From NCBI GenBank assembly GCA_040954595.2, contig CM082591.2, positions 1,116,001 through 1,180,000 on the forward strand: a stretch of 64,000 nt of DNA, given 5' to 3'. The translations under genes were made by a program, and so were the position numbers. Positions 23,401 to 36,400 of the stretch are shown here, piece after piece. Positions within the stretch are counted from its first letter, which is position 1; each line of letters begins with the position of its first letter. Below the pieces are notes generated by a model. The model worked only from the letters and a program-made list of their open reading frames with translations. It did no database searches and was not told the DNA's origin. The DNA is from Balanoglossus misakiensis (taxonomy: Eukaryota; Hemichordata).

Positions 23401-26400
23401 TGTTATATGCTAGGGACTCATCTAAGAATATTGGGAGTTGCTTGTTCACCTTTACTGTAACAGGTATGTAAGGATATCCAATGATTTCATTGAAATAAAT
23501 GTTTGATAGATTAAAAATATGGTAAAAGTGGCAGCTATTAAAAGCTAAATGAATTCTTGATAGCTTCTTAAGTCTATTTTGCCTGATGGTATATTATCTT
23601 TGTTGAACTCTACAGCTGATGTCCGTATGACTGATGGTATGACATTACGCGAAGGCCGCGTAGAGCATTATCTGGAAAATGGAGAATGGGGAACCATCTG
23701 TGAGGCAGGCTGGGATAAAACTGACAGTGATGTGGTGTGCAAGGAACTAGGTACATGTGAAATCTTGAAAACAGTCAGATATACTAATTATAATTTTAAT
23801 TATAGTTGTTTCCAATCGTGTGTAACTATTGCACCAATCATATGTCCTGGTTCCTGTCTACAATTTACAAATTACATTTGACACATAAGAGTTTAGCATA
23901 GTCTCAGCATACTCAATGCACATCTGATATTGAAGATATGTACGGCAGCATGCATTTCGAAGCGAATCTGGCCAATGACAGCGATAGACGGTCACATTGC
24001 ATCCATCAAAATACTTTGGTATTCTCGCAATATTCTTTTTGTTTTTTAAAGGTTTTTCTTCGGGAGCACTGGAACCTCTTTATCAATCATTCTACGGAAT
24101 TTCTAGTGAACCAGTATATTCTGAGGTGGCATGCCTGCAGTCACACACCAAACTGGGAGATTGTCCATCGCAAACTCCAGCTGCCCCTTGTGACAGCAAT
24201 GCCGCCACCATATGCAAATGTGGGTATTTTATGATTCCATTTGCAAGCGAAATTTAAGTATAGCTGTCATATAGCAGACAATGAAAGGCAGCAATCAGTA
24301 TAAACAAAATCAATAGAATCTTCTGATTTGATTTCTATAATACGAAACTTATAGTGGGAAGAATGGCATAATCGTTTGTTCCTATTTGCTAACTTGTATT
24401 TAGTGAATGTTCGACTGGTTGGTGGCACAACTCCTTATGAGGGAAACGTCCAGGTGTATCTCAACAATGAATGGGGTTCTGTCTGCGATTTTAGATGGGA
24501 TGATATTGATGCTAAAGTTGTCTGCAAGGAATTAGGTAGGTTGAGCCTTTTCATGTTGTCCAATCACATCATTTGACACAACGTCATTCCATGTCAACCA
24601 GTGAAACTATAAGACATCTGTACAATCATTTGTGAAAGTTTATCTTAGTATATTTATATAACGATATGACCATTCCTGGTTTGGGGATATTTCCAGGTAA
24701 ATTCTATGCTAATGGTGTGTTTATTATAAAACGAGTTCAATCCTCATCAACGTGACTTGAGTATTTTTTTATACATTTAGTGTTATTCTGTCACCAGGTT
24801 TTCCACTTGGAGGAAAAGCACAATATGAGTCATACTTTGGATTTCATCGTTCTGGTCCGATTTGGATGACAAAAGTTGAATGCATCGGCTCTGAAAGGAG
24901 CCTGCTTGACTGCGCATCTCGGCAGCCCTATGGAGAGAATTCGTGCAACATTTGGGATGTTGCAGGTGTAGTTTGCAAAGGTACGCACAGAAACAATGAT
25001 TTTACTTTTCTTTCTCACTGTCTGGAATGACGATGATCTTTAACCATCGTGAGGGATTAATCCTTTGAGTGGCTTTGTGTCCACACTCACACCACTAAAC
25101 CATAGACCTATAATGTTCGGTCCTATAGACACTGTGTTGCAAATAGGCGTTAATCCTTACATCGGTTCAGGTCTGGCCAACAAAACTGACCAAACCTTAA
25201 GAGTCCCAGGACCACTTAAACCACTTAAACCATTTGAAATATATCAGCTGAGATGTTTCAATAAAGCTTGAAAATGAAATGATCCCTGTGTTAATGTATC
25301 TATAAATAACTTTCACAATAACTTTCACATATAATCTCTGTAACTTCTGGTTTCAGCACCTATGAGATTTGCAGGTACAGACAGCAAGCTTTATAGAGGC
25401 CGTGTGGAAGTGTATAATCTTGGTCAGTGGGGCACCATATGTAATGATGGCTGGCAGCAATCTGACTCTGATGTCTTTTGCCGTCAGTTGGGTAAGATAA
25501 ATGCATTAAAAAGCTTAACTGAAGAAATCATCTTCTTAACTCTGTGTGAAAAGACAGAGCTTGAATGAAAGATAAAAAAAATGTGCCCACATGTGACAAA
25601 TGTCATTGAATCGCTGGTTCTTAGATGATCTAACTATTTAACCGTTTCCTTAGCAAATGAAACAAGTAATACAACTTGGATGATGCATGCATTAAACAAG
25701 GATGTTAATGTATTGATTGCTTGCATCTTTATACCTCTGTCATGTACACAGGTATGTTGGAGGGTGTGGATCCTTTAGGTACGACTTCCTTTGGTGCAGG
25801 AAGTGGTAGAATATGGATGTCTCAAGTGGACTGTGCCGGATATGAGCCAAGTATATTTCATTGTCCATCACTAAAACCTATGGGAATTAATGAGTGTAGT
25901 CACGAAAATGACGTTGGCATTTCCTGTGTGGGTGAGTTATTTTCATTGTCTTGAAGACATGAATTATCCCAAAAGTCATGTTCCCCTAGGACAAAGAACC
26001 TGAGAAGCAGATGACTGTGTACTAATTGACAAAGGGGGAAATTACACTGACTGAAACCAGTACCTATTTCTATTTTTGTAAGGTGCATGAAGTGTGCATC
26101 ATTGCCACAAGGCACACACAGGCAACATATGTCCTACAAGATTATCAGCACAACATGGACAAAAATATAACATGTACAATTTCCGTAACCATGCAAAAAA
26201 CACACGTCAATTATTTGCAATTTAATAGCATTTCCGACATAGATGCATTATGCCTTCTTGTCATCTTACAGCACCAACAGTTCGGCTGATTGGTGGATAC
26301 ACAGCTTATGATGGAAGGGTAGAAATTTTCAGATCCCAGAGATGGGGCACAATCTGCAATGATGGTTTTGATGAAAATGATGCGAATGTTCTGTGTCGGC

Positions 26401-29400
26401 AATTGGGTGAGTGTAGTTTCCGTTCTCCAATCACAAAAGAACCAAAATATGACAATCATGTCCATCAACTTCAAAAAGCAGCTTGTATTCGCATTACATG
26501 TACATGTTTGTGTTCCTTTGCATAAACTCAATTGCCTGCATTTCTATAACAAAATATCCATATAAAAACAAAAATGTTGACCCTGTCAGTAGAAACCCAT
26601 GCATGGTTTAGCATCTGAAAATCATGTTCTTGATGATCTTCTGGTAGATAATCAGATTTAGATTTTTGCTACCTAGGCTCTCTTTTACCAAATACATCTG
26701 ACCCTCATTCTTGTTTGAGCATTTTCCATTGGAAGTGCATTACCCCCCAAGCATATTAATAGCAGACAACAGACCCTTATTTCAATGTAAATCCTTGTTC
26801 ACAGGGTGTTCCCTTGGTTGTGAAATTCAAGATGCCAGCGCTTTCCGTGAGGCACCTACCAATGCAAGAATATGGCTGACGAATATTGACTGTAGCGGCA
26901 CAGAAGGCAATGTAGCCTCTTGCCCACACAGCATTAGTGTTGGGAACTGTGACCATAGTATGGATGTGGGGCTGACATGTCAACGTAAGTTAAAGGAATA
27001 CAACCACTTCTAATTGACATTATATATGATTGAAACAGGTTCTTTAATTGCCATGTGATGGTGCAGACAAATGAAAATTGCCTGTAATCTGGATCCACTT
27101 TCTGTGGTTTAACTGTGGCTTCAATTGCATGGATGACTGTTAACGTTTTAAACATTAAAATGATGTTCTTTCTATGGATTTACATTGTCTGCAATCTCTC
27201 TAAACTATTCAGCTCCAGTCAGGCTGGTTAATGGTGCAACAGAAGGAACTGGACGAGTTGAAATCAACTCCGAAGGTGTTTGGAAGAGTATTGCCAGCCC
27301 GATGTGGGATGAGTTCGACGCTGATGTTGTTTGCAGAGAGTTGGGTAAGGAACTTTGGTTACAATCAGAATTTCTACATGCTGGTGTTAATCGAACTATC
27401 CTTGCACCGTCACATTCAAGACATTTCATGCTCACATCTGATGAATCTTGCAGGACATGACGTCTGATAACCTCTGCTATTAGTTGAATGCTTTTGCAGT
27501 CAACACAAATGTTTCTTTCTAAACTTTGTTATGTAGGCTTTACTCTTGGAGTTGAGGAATCTGACTGCTGTCCACTCTATGCTGGGAATCTTGCTGCCTC
27601 TCTATGGGGAAGTGACACCCAGTGCACTGGTATTGAAAGAAGTATAACACAGTGTAAACATACACTGTTGACTGGCTCCACTCCCCATTTGGCAGGAGTA
27701 AAATGCAAAGGTGAATAACAGGTCAAATTGTGTCAACAGCACCACAAAAACCTAACATCTGCGTACACATTTATGAGACAAGTAGCTATTATATATATCA
27801 TCATGATCACAATAGTACTTGCCGAACATCGACTTTGCAAAAACCACCCAGTATTATGCAATTCATAACATACATATGCGATTTGTATGTTATTAGAATT
27901 TGACCGTACCCTGCTTAAATACGACGAGCATCTCGCCATGCATGCATTCCTTTTTGAATGACAAATTTCTAAATTGCGTATACTTTTGTAAGTGTCATCA
28001 CTTAGAGACACAATTTAATGAATATATACCATTATCGATTTTGATGGAACTATTCACATGCTCTTTAACAGCAATTGACTTTCTTTCTTAAAATTCAAAA
28101 GTAAATGTAAGCTTTTACAAGAAGCTATTATGATTGCCATGTTCTTCTATGTATCTTTTCCAGTGCCTGAGATACGTTTGACTGGACACACTCCATATGA
28201 AGGCAGAGTGGAAATACACATCAATGACGAATGGGGGACAATTTGTGATACATACTGGGACATCAATGATGCCAATGTTGTTTGCCATCAATTAGGTGAG
28301 AGAAAGTGGGATAAGAAATTAACTTTTAAGTCAAATATAGCTTGGACACTGTAAAATATATGGACACTACAAGATCCAAAATGTACACATAGTGTATTGG
28401 GTTTTGTACCATCTATATCACAATTGGAATATTTTTTGCATTTCCTATAGCTTGTATTTCACTGTTACATTTTGACAGGATTCTCACTTGGAGCTGTTGC
28501 AGCAACAACTTCAGCTTTCTATGGACCAGGTGCAGGAAAGATATGGTTAGACAGAGTTAATTGCTTTGGCAAGGAACACAGCATCGCTTTCTGTCCGTCA
28601 ATTAGACCCAGTGCATTGAGCAGTTGCACACATCAACATGACGCAGGTGTAGTATGTAGAGGTAAGGATGGTGATTGTGAAGTTGATGGTATATTATTTT
28701 ACACCATGCATTTTCCTTATGAAAGCTTTCAAAGTGCATGATCTTAATTTCACACATCACACTATCTATCCTTTTTGTCCTCAGTGCCATTTCGTCTGGT
28801 TGATGGACGTTTCCCGTACACCGGCAGGGCTGAGGTTTATAAGGATGGAATATGGCAACGCGTATGCAACTCAAATTGGGACATTAATGATGCCACTGTA
28901 CTTTGTAGAGAACTTGGTAAATAGATAATTTCTAAATGATACAATTAATGAGACCTTGGTACCAGAATATGACACTTTCTGACCAATGAGCATGAAAGCT
29001 TATTCATAGAGAGACCATAAAAGATTCCCATCTGAAGCATTATGTGCTGGACCACCAAGTTGATTAACTGAATGTCATTGTGACTTTCCAGGTTTTCCTC
29101 CTGGTGCAAAGATACTGGCCGACGAAGACTTTACCCATGGAACTGGCCAGGCATATATGGACACAGTGCAGTGCTCTGGAAGTGAAGGGAGTCTGTTTGA
29201 CTGTCCATTCAGCACAAGTCCAAGCATATCATGCCAGGATGCTGCAGTCGAATGTTCACGTAAGATATTTTGTGACGTTATTTCCAGTTGCCCAACTTGG
29301 TATCTGTTTCCAGTTAGGCTGAAAACAGGTTCATTTAACAATATTTATTAATCAAAGGCCAATATCTCCTGATTGCCTATAGTCAGGTCAACTAGCTGTC

Positions 29401-32400
29401 CTTTTCTGTCCCTCAGCTCGATTTGTACTGAGTTTGTTTTTCTTTACAAGCGAGAAAGTTAATGATGAGATATGTTTTATTTTCTTCCTCAGCACGAGTT
29501 GTACTGAGCGATGGCTTCTCATACTTTGAGGGACGAGTGGAAGTTTATCACAATGGACAGTGGGGTCTGGTTTGTAACCAGAGGTTTGGTGAATGGGACG
29601 CCGATGTCGTATGCAAAGAAAATGGCAAGTTTTTGTTATTCACTTGACAGTATCATTTTAACAGCATGTATAAGAGAGTATTTAATACATTAAAATGTCT
29701 TTTCTTTTGCTGCAGGGTTTCCTAATGGTGTAGACTATATCGCAGCGTCTGGTGTTTATGGACATAGTGACAACGCACCAATATGGCTGACTCGTGTCGG
29801 TTGTGACGGCAAGGAATCAAGCATATGGGAATGTCCTGCAGTATATGGAAATGACAAATGCACTACAGAGGATGACACACACCTACGTTGTAAACGTCAG
29901 TAATAACATTTTTTTTTGAAAATTCAAGAACATTTTAGCAACCAAGCAAGTTTAAATACTACACATTCTCATTTGTGGCAAACCTGATTAAGGGACTGAG
30001 TGACTGACTTTAGATTTCAACCTTTGCATATATTCTTACAATTGTCCTACTTTTGCAGCACCAATACAACTATCTGGTAGTGGTGTGCCCTACAAGGGAC
30101 GTGTTGATATTTTCTTTGATGGTCAGTGGGGCACAGTGTGTGACACAGGTTGGGATGACATTGATTCAACAGTCTTGTGCAGAGAACTAGGTAAGTGAAA
30201 TAAATCAATTTTTCACTGCTCTAAGTTTCCTCTGCAACATCTGCTATAATGACCAGACATCGACTGGCAGAATGGCATGATAAATGCTGAAACAACCCAA
30301 ACCAGCCAAACTACCTGTAAACGACCATAGACTGGCTGAAACGCTAGGTATTGATAAAACAAAATCCAAAATTCTAGATAATAAAATTCTAAGCATATAT
30401 GACAGTTCAAACCATCCGTTGTTTCATCTTAACTCTTCAGGGTTTCCACGCGGTGGTCTTGCACAGAAATTCGGAGAAGGTGACGGCCCAATATGGTTTA
30501 CAAATGTTCAGTGTGGAGGAGATGAGACCACTGTTCTAGACTGCGTTGACATGGAAGACAGAGAACAGACAGGATGTGACCATTCTATGGATGCAGGTGC
30601 CAAGTGTAACAGTAAGTTAGAGATGTCAGCATTGTTCCTTATTAGTTTTTCCCTGTGCCATCTGCATTGGCACTTACAAATGTTGAAACACAACCTACAG
30701 TCAAACCTGTCTACAGTGGCCAGTCAAGGGGCTTTCCCAAACTGGCCTTAATAGACAGGTGCCTTTTATGGACAGGTCAATTAATGTACATGTTAAATGT
30801 ACAAGGACTGTAACAAAGTGCACTACAAGAGGTTGGACTGTAGTATGAACACAAACCCTCACAACATGTTGATCTCATTTATAGTACTAAGAATTGAATA
30901 CACATTGCCATGGCCAAATTAAGTTATTCTATTCCCTATCACATGAGCATGAAGCGATATTGTGAACACACATAAATCATTGACTTCCAAATAAAATACC
31001 AACTGTTTCACCCACTTAGGTCCTGTTCGGTTGACCAATAAACCAATTGGGAGTATGAGTGAAGGCCGAGTGGAGTTCTATCAGAATGGTACATGGAGAC
31101 CAATATGTGATGACTATTTTGACATTAATGATGGCCATGTCTTTTGTACAGAGTTTGGTAAGTATACTCAATTGCTAGAGTGGATGTCCACTAACGTCAA
31201 CCTTTGACCATTGCAGGCAGTAGGAGCTGTGTTGTTATGGCAATATAGGTCCTGCATACATTGCAGTGAGGTGGAACAGGGAATCATTTGACGTTCAAAG
31301 TTGATGCCAGCAAATGGTTCCTTCCAAATGAAATAGTCCGATATTAACATTGGGTACATAATCCTTAAATTTGAACTTGCACGTTAGCAAAGTCAGATGT
31401 TTAGACAACCCCATTAAAGAATTATCCTGCAGGGAAATTTGCAAACATGGTTTCAATGGGTGACGTCGACCTCTTTTCCTGATATTTGATTTTTTACGCA
31501 TTTTCTTTAGGATTTCCTCTTGGCGCTCTTGCAGTTCCACACAAATCGTTCTATGGTTCTTCGACACACGCCATAGGTCTGGATGACATGGGCTGCTCTG
31601 GGACAGAAAAAACTGTCCTGGATTGCCAATTTGATTACTTATCAGACTGCGATTCGGGGGAAAGTGCGTCCGTCATTTGCATAGGTAAGCTGGCGAATGT
31701 TTTATGTCATGAAACATTAAGACTTATGGCATAGTTTATTTCACCAATTCTGTATCAATGCACTGTTACTGTTCTAACAATAGTATTGTAACACAAACAA
31801 TCAGAGTTAAAGGTAATAGCACATCTCAAAAACCAAAGTCACTTTTCTCATATTTTGCTTGAGTCAACTTTTAATTACATGTATTCTGTCAGTAGGTATG
31901 ACAGGATATGTAATTGTTGCGAATCATATACTGAAAAGTAATTTTATAGGCAGTATTGTCTGTAACTATATGTGCTTGAATTTGTTGAGTGGGTTGTTTG
32001 ATCTTCCAACAGATGTGCCAACAGAGAGTTTTTACTGGTCTATGGATGACGTTAGAGCTGATGGAATTCCTGGATATTCAATGATGCCTGCTGAAACCCA
32101 TGGGAATGTGTCTGTATCTGACGATGGTGTGTTTGGTGGCGCTCTAGTCCTAAACGGAGAAGGGCAGTGGCTCGATCTGGGCAACTTTCCAGAAAGCTGT
32201 TTGGAAAACCTTGACAGTTGTACTGAAGGCCTCACCATTAGTCTCTGGTTGAGATTTGAAATTTCTGATGACAAGCAAGTAATACTCCAATCAGGCAGTC
32301 AACATTCGCATGGAGTGTCATTTCTGTTTCTTATTGACAGATTTGAGGTCAGTGTACGAACTAAAACCAAGCTATGGTTTGTTAGATTTGCTGGAAACAC

Positions 32401-33393
32401 TGATGACTGGACACATGTGGTGATTACATGGAAGGCCAGTGAGGGTCTTCATGTGTATGTTGATGGATATGTGGTCGCAGAAGACATTGAAGGTGTAGAG
32501 AAAGATGATGGAGACTTCGATGGATTAACTGGAAATCTCCATATTGGGAAAAATAAAGCTCCTGATGGAATCCTGTCCAAACTCTATGTTGATGAACTAG
32601 AAATAATTGAAGAATACACCGACAGTTTTGGTGAATATACTATTTTTTTATATTTTATTTATATGTATTAAACATCTGCATTGACATTTCGTTGACAGGT
32701 TTTTCGCGAGTAGAATGAAATCCCTCCAAACAAAACCAAAACCAAACCAAACCCTACTAATGTAACATGTTCTTGCTGTCTAGAACCAATCAACCTTGCA
32801 TTGAACAAACCAAGTTATCTGAGCACATTGCACAGAAGAAATCACCGAATGAGTGCAGGTATGGCAGTGGATGGCATCTTAGACACACACTGTGAAACAG
32901 CAGAAGGTGACTTCAAGCCATACTTACAGATAGACCTTGGAAGGAAATATGGCGTGACTCATGCAGTAATTAGATCTAGCAGTAAGTGCACATTTTGACG
33001 TGTTGTAGTCTTGATGTTCAATTGTTGCCAGGTTCGATGATTGAGGTTGCAGCACTAAAGATGCCAGGTATCGATCTAATTCTCATAGAATGGAAACATG
33101 TGTCTCATAACTTTAACACCAAATCGCGATTACATTTTTTCCCTCAGATGCGACACATAATTCACTTCAGCTCCAGGTGGGCGTGACAAGAAGTATAGGA
33201 GATGCCCAGGTCTGTGGTCCACTATTTGACTTGGATCCTTATGAGATCCTGAACGTGGTATGCTCAAGTGGTGTTAAATATGGACAGTTTGTCTTCGTGA
33301 CCATTCCAGATTCTGACGCCACTGGTGAAACTGTGCTGCAATTGAGTGAAGTTCAGGTGTTCAGTGGTATGTATACAATGCAATTGCTCTGGT

Positions 33394-33483
<90 letters not shown>

Positions 33484-36400
33484 ATTTGCAATGAAACTGT
33501 TAGTGTCTGTTGTCTTTCTTGTGCATCTTCTATACAGATCCATCATACGTTGGTTGTGTTGACAACTCTGATCACTTTTCAAAGATTGTTTCACTGAATG
33601 CTGGCGTGAGTATTGGTCAGTGTCGTAAAAGGTGTATCCAGGATGGTTATGCCTACAGTGCTTTGGATGACTTGCAAGAATGTTACTGCAGCCACACCCT
33701 CAATAGTGGAGACAGTGGTGGACATCTCTCGGGAAACTGTCAACTTTACTTCAGCTACAGCAGCAATGACTTCACTGTGCAACCCAAGACACCTGACCAA
33801 GAACCCGTATCACCACCAACCCACGACAAGTTGAGCGTTCACAGAGCAAAGAGTATTTTCCAGGAACTCGTGGAAGTCCAGACTGGTGCCACCATAGACG
33901 TTAACTGTAGCTCCCATGCAGCAAATAACTTCTCCGTCAAACACCAAGATGATCTGTATCTACCAGATGAACTCATTGAATGTTCGCTCTGGATCACTTT
34001 GTCTGACTATGATCTCCTTGTTCCACTGAATGTGGATTTTGGTGAAGACGTGGACATGCTTGTTGACCATGCGTGGACCAAGAAGTTTTATAACTTCATT
34101 GTCACATACAGAGAACCAGGAACCTATACGTTCAGCGCAAATGTCGATCATTTCCTTGGTACTGGCTTTGTGGTGATGCACATTGAAGTCACAGACTTGA
34201 CCTCTCCACTTTTAGGAAGAACATTGGAGAAAAGTCACCACCTTGCAACTGGACTGAACACTACAAATATCAGTATAACTGAAGATCAACTGGGCATTGT
34301 TGGAACAGAGATATTTTTCAGCCTGTTCGTCACAGATGGGGACTACACAACTTGTAACTGGAATTTTGGTGATGGAAATACTGCTACTGAATACCAAGAA
34401 GAACCAGGAATTGTGACTGTTGGCCATACATACACAGACCAATCGCGTGGACATCTCATCGTTTCAGTTGAATGCTGCAATACTGTAGACTGCGCACCCT
34501 TTTCATTCACTCGTTACTTGAAAGCATCCATAGCAGCGTTTGATCCCACTCCACCATTTACCATTGAGGAAGGCGACCAGGCTATTGTCCAGTGGCAGGT
34601 ACAAGGCGATGCAGAGGTGAACCTTGCAATTCAGTTGGACAAACATGAAAGCCAATCACACAACTACCATCAAGGATTATTCTCTGTGGGTCTAGAGAAG
34701 TACAACTGTCCTGGCAAGCATACTTTATTCATGACTGTATCAAATCCACCTGAAGCAGACATTTTGCGATCCACATTCTTCATTTCTCAGCAAAGTATAT
34801 CAGACATCAAACTAGACTTCAAAGTTGACTATGACGTGACGGAGTTTAAAAGTCTTGTTGGGGAAACAGATGAAATGTTGGAAGAAATCGAAGTATTTAA
34901 AAATCTCACGGCCATCACATCAACTTATGGTGGCAGTAGTGTTTTTCGCATTCTTACATTTGGTGATGAAGATCGTGATACAAATCCAGGAATGATCACT
35001 TTTTTCAGTCGGGGCAAGGAAGATGAACACCACGTTCATTCATATCTCCGGAAAGGTAACCTGGAAGTGAAGCTGATATCTGTTAACGATCATACATTCT
35101 TCAACCAGAGTCACTCACTGAATGTCTATACATTATGTGATAAACCACAAGTCTGGATCAACGGGCATGGTAAATCACGGCTGTCTCCAAGAATCCATTA
35201 CAGGTCCGAACCGCTGATAGTCACCAGCTTAGTCACATACAATTGTCGAGAAAACAGCACTGAATCAAAGTTCGAGTGGTTTGTCTCCACTTCTAAAAAC
35301 ACAACCACAGTAGCCGTTGAAGAAGCTGAAAGATTCAGTATTCGATTCCCTGAAGCTTTTTTTGATTATGATATGATTTCCGTGTCTTTGGTAGTGACAC
35401 TGATTGACTTTGAAAATGTTGGTCCGGGCTCTGATAAGGTCTATATTAACATCACAAGGGCACCTCCTGCAGCTGAAATATATGGTGGAGCTGAACGTAC
35501 ACATTCTATACATCTCGACTTGATCCTTGATGCCTCTAAATCACACGATCCAGAAACAGAAAACGACGATTTCAACCTCTATTGGTCTTGTAATCTACCG
35601 AATACAAAAGCACCAACCTCATCCACTAATATTTTGAGCCAAGGCTTTGAAGAATGTAGCATACCTGTCTCTGCGATTCACAGTAGCCCTGGTAAACGTA
35701 TTGTAACCATCAAGAAGGCATCATTACTGCGTGGGGAATATGTTTTTACTGTGGCTCTATGGACCAACAATGATGTTGAAGTAACATATCAACAGAAAGT
35801 GACAGTCGTTCAGGACTTCCCACCAGATATCCAAATCAGGTACATTAATATTCGTCTAACATTTAATCATTTTAATACATTTCTAGTAGCACAAATTTCA
35901 AAATTATTATACCTTACATGGCCTTTTAAACGTTGACAATTAACGAAGCCCTGTCAATCATTTAATCACAATATGTATAGCCCTGCATTGATTGGGTTGA
36001 AAATCAATTTGATCAAGTATGTATTTAATCGCAATTGACGTCAATATAATTTTTATTTTGTGTGCATATCATTGCATTTGCCTGAAGGCTGATGAGTACT
36101 GGTGCATTTTGCCTTGCTTAATCATTTTATCCATTGTTTCTGGTCTGGCAGATGTGTTTTGAACTGCGGGTCTGTGATAAGTGCAGCCTACACAACATCA
36201 TTTGAATTAGAATGTTCAAGCTGTACTTTATCAGATGTACCAACATATTCATGGCAACTTCTTGAATGTGATCGCGAAACAAGTGTCTGTGCAGATGTTC
36301 AAGACTTCCCATCGTACACCATAACAGGTAATTGGTAAACTTCAATGTCTATTGCACATTCAGGAATTTGTGATGTATTGTTTGTTGTTTGGATTACTGA

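Larger units (their letters stand above)
17953..23463 (+). other. HYR (hyalin repeat) array, 10 domains, one exon each
   Basis: Exons 17953-18198, 18438-18683, 19678-19923, 20221-20472, 20767-21015, 21332-21577, 21757-22011, 22153-22401, 22655-22900 and 23200-23463. Each encodes one 82-88-residue HYR domain. The pattern is D-x-E-x-P near the start, a first Cys (LTCPSD and similar), VTW, VDNSG, a PxGPTxVTYTAxDxSxN motif, then a second Cys in GSCSFTV. All exons are class 1-1. HYR is an Ig-like fold found in hyalin and in complement- and adhesion-type proteins. Domains 1-3 are nearly identical; 4-10 are diverged. Confidence 0.92.

Noticed and set aside
33264-33594. Open frames with long Met, His or Ser runs
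   Set aside because: They only translate the GAT microsatellite in an intron.
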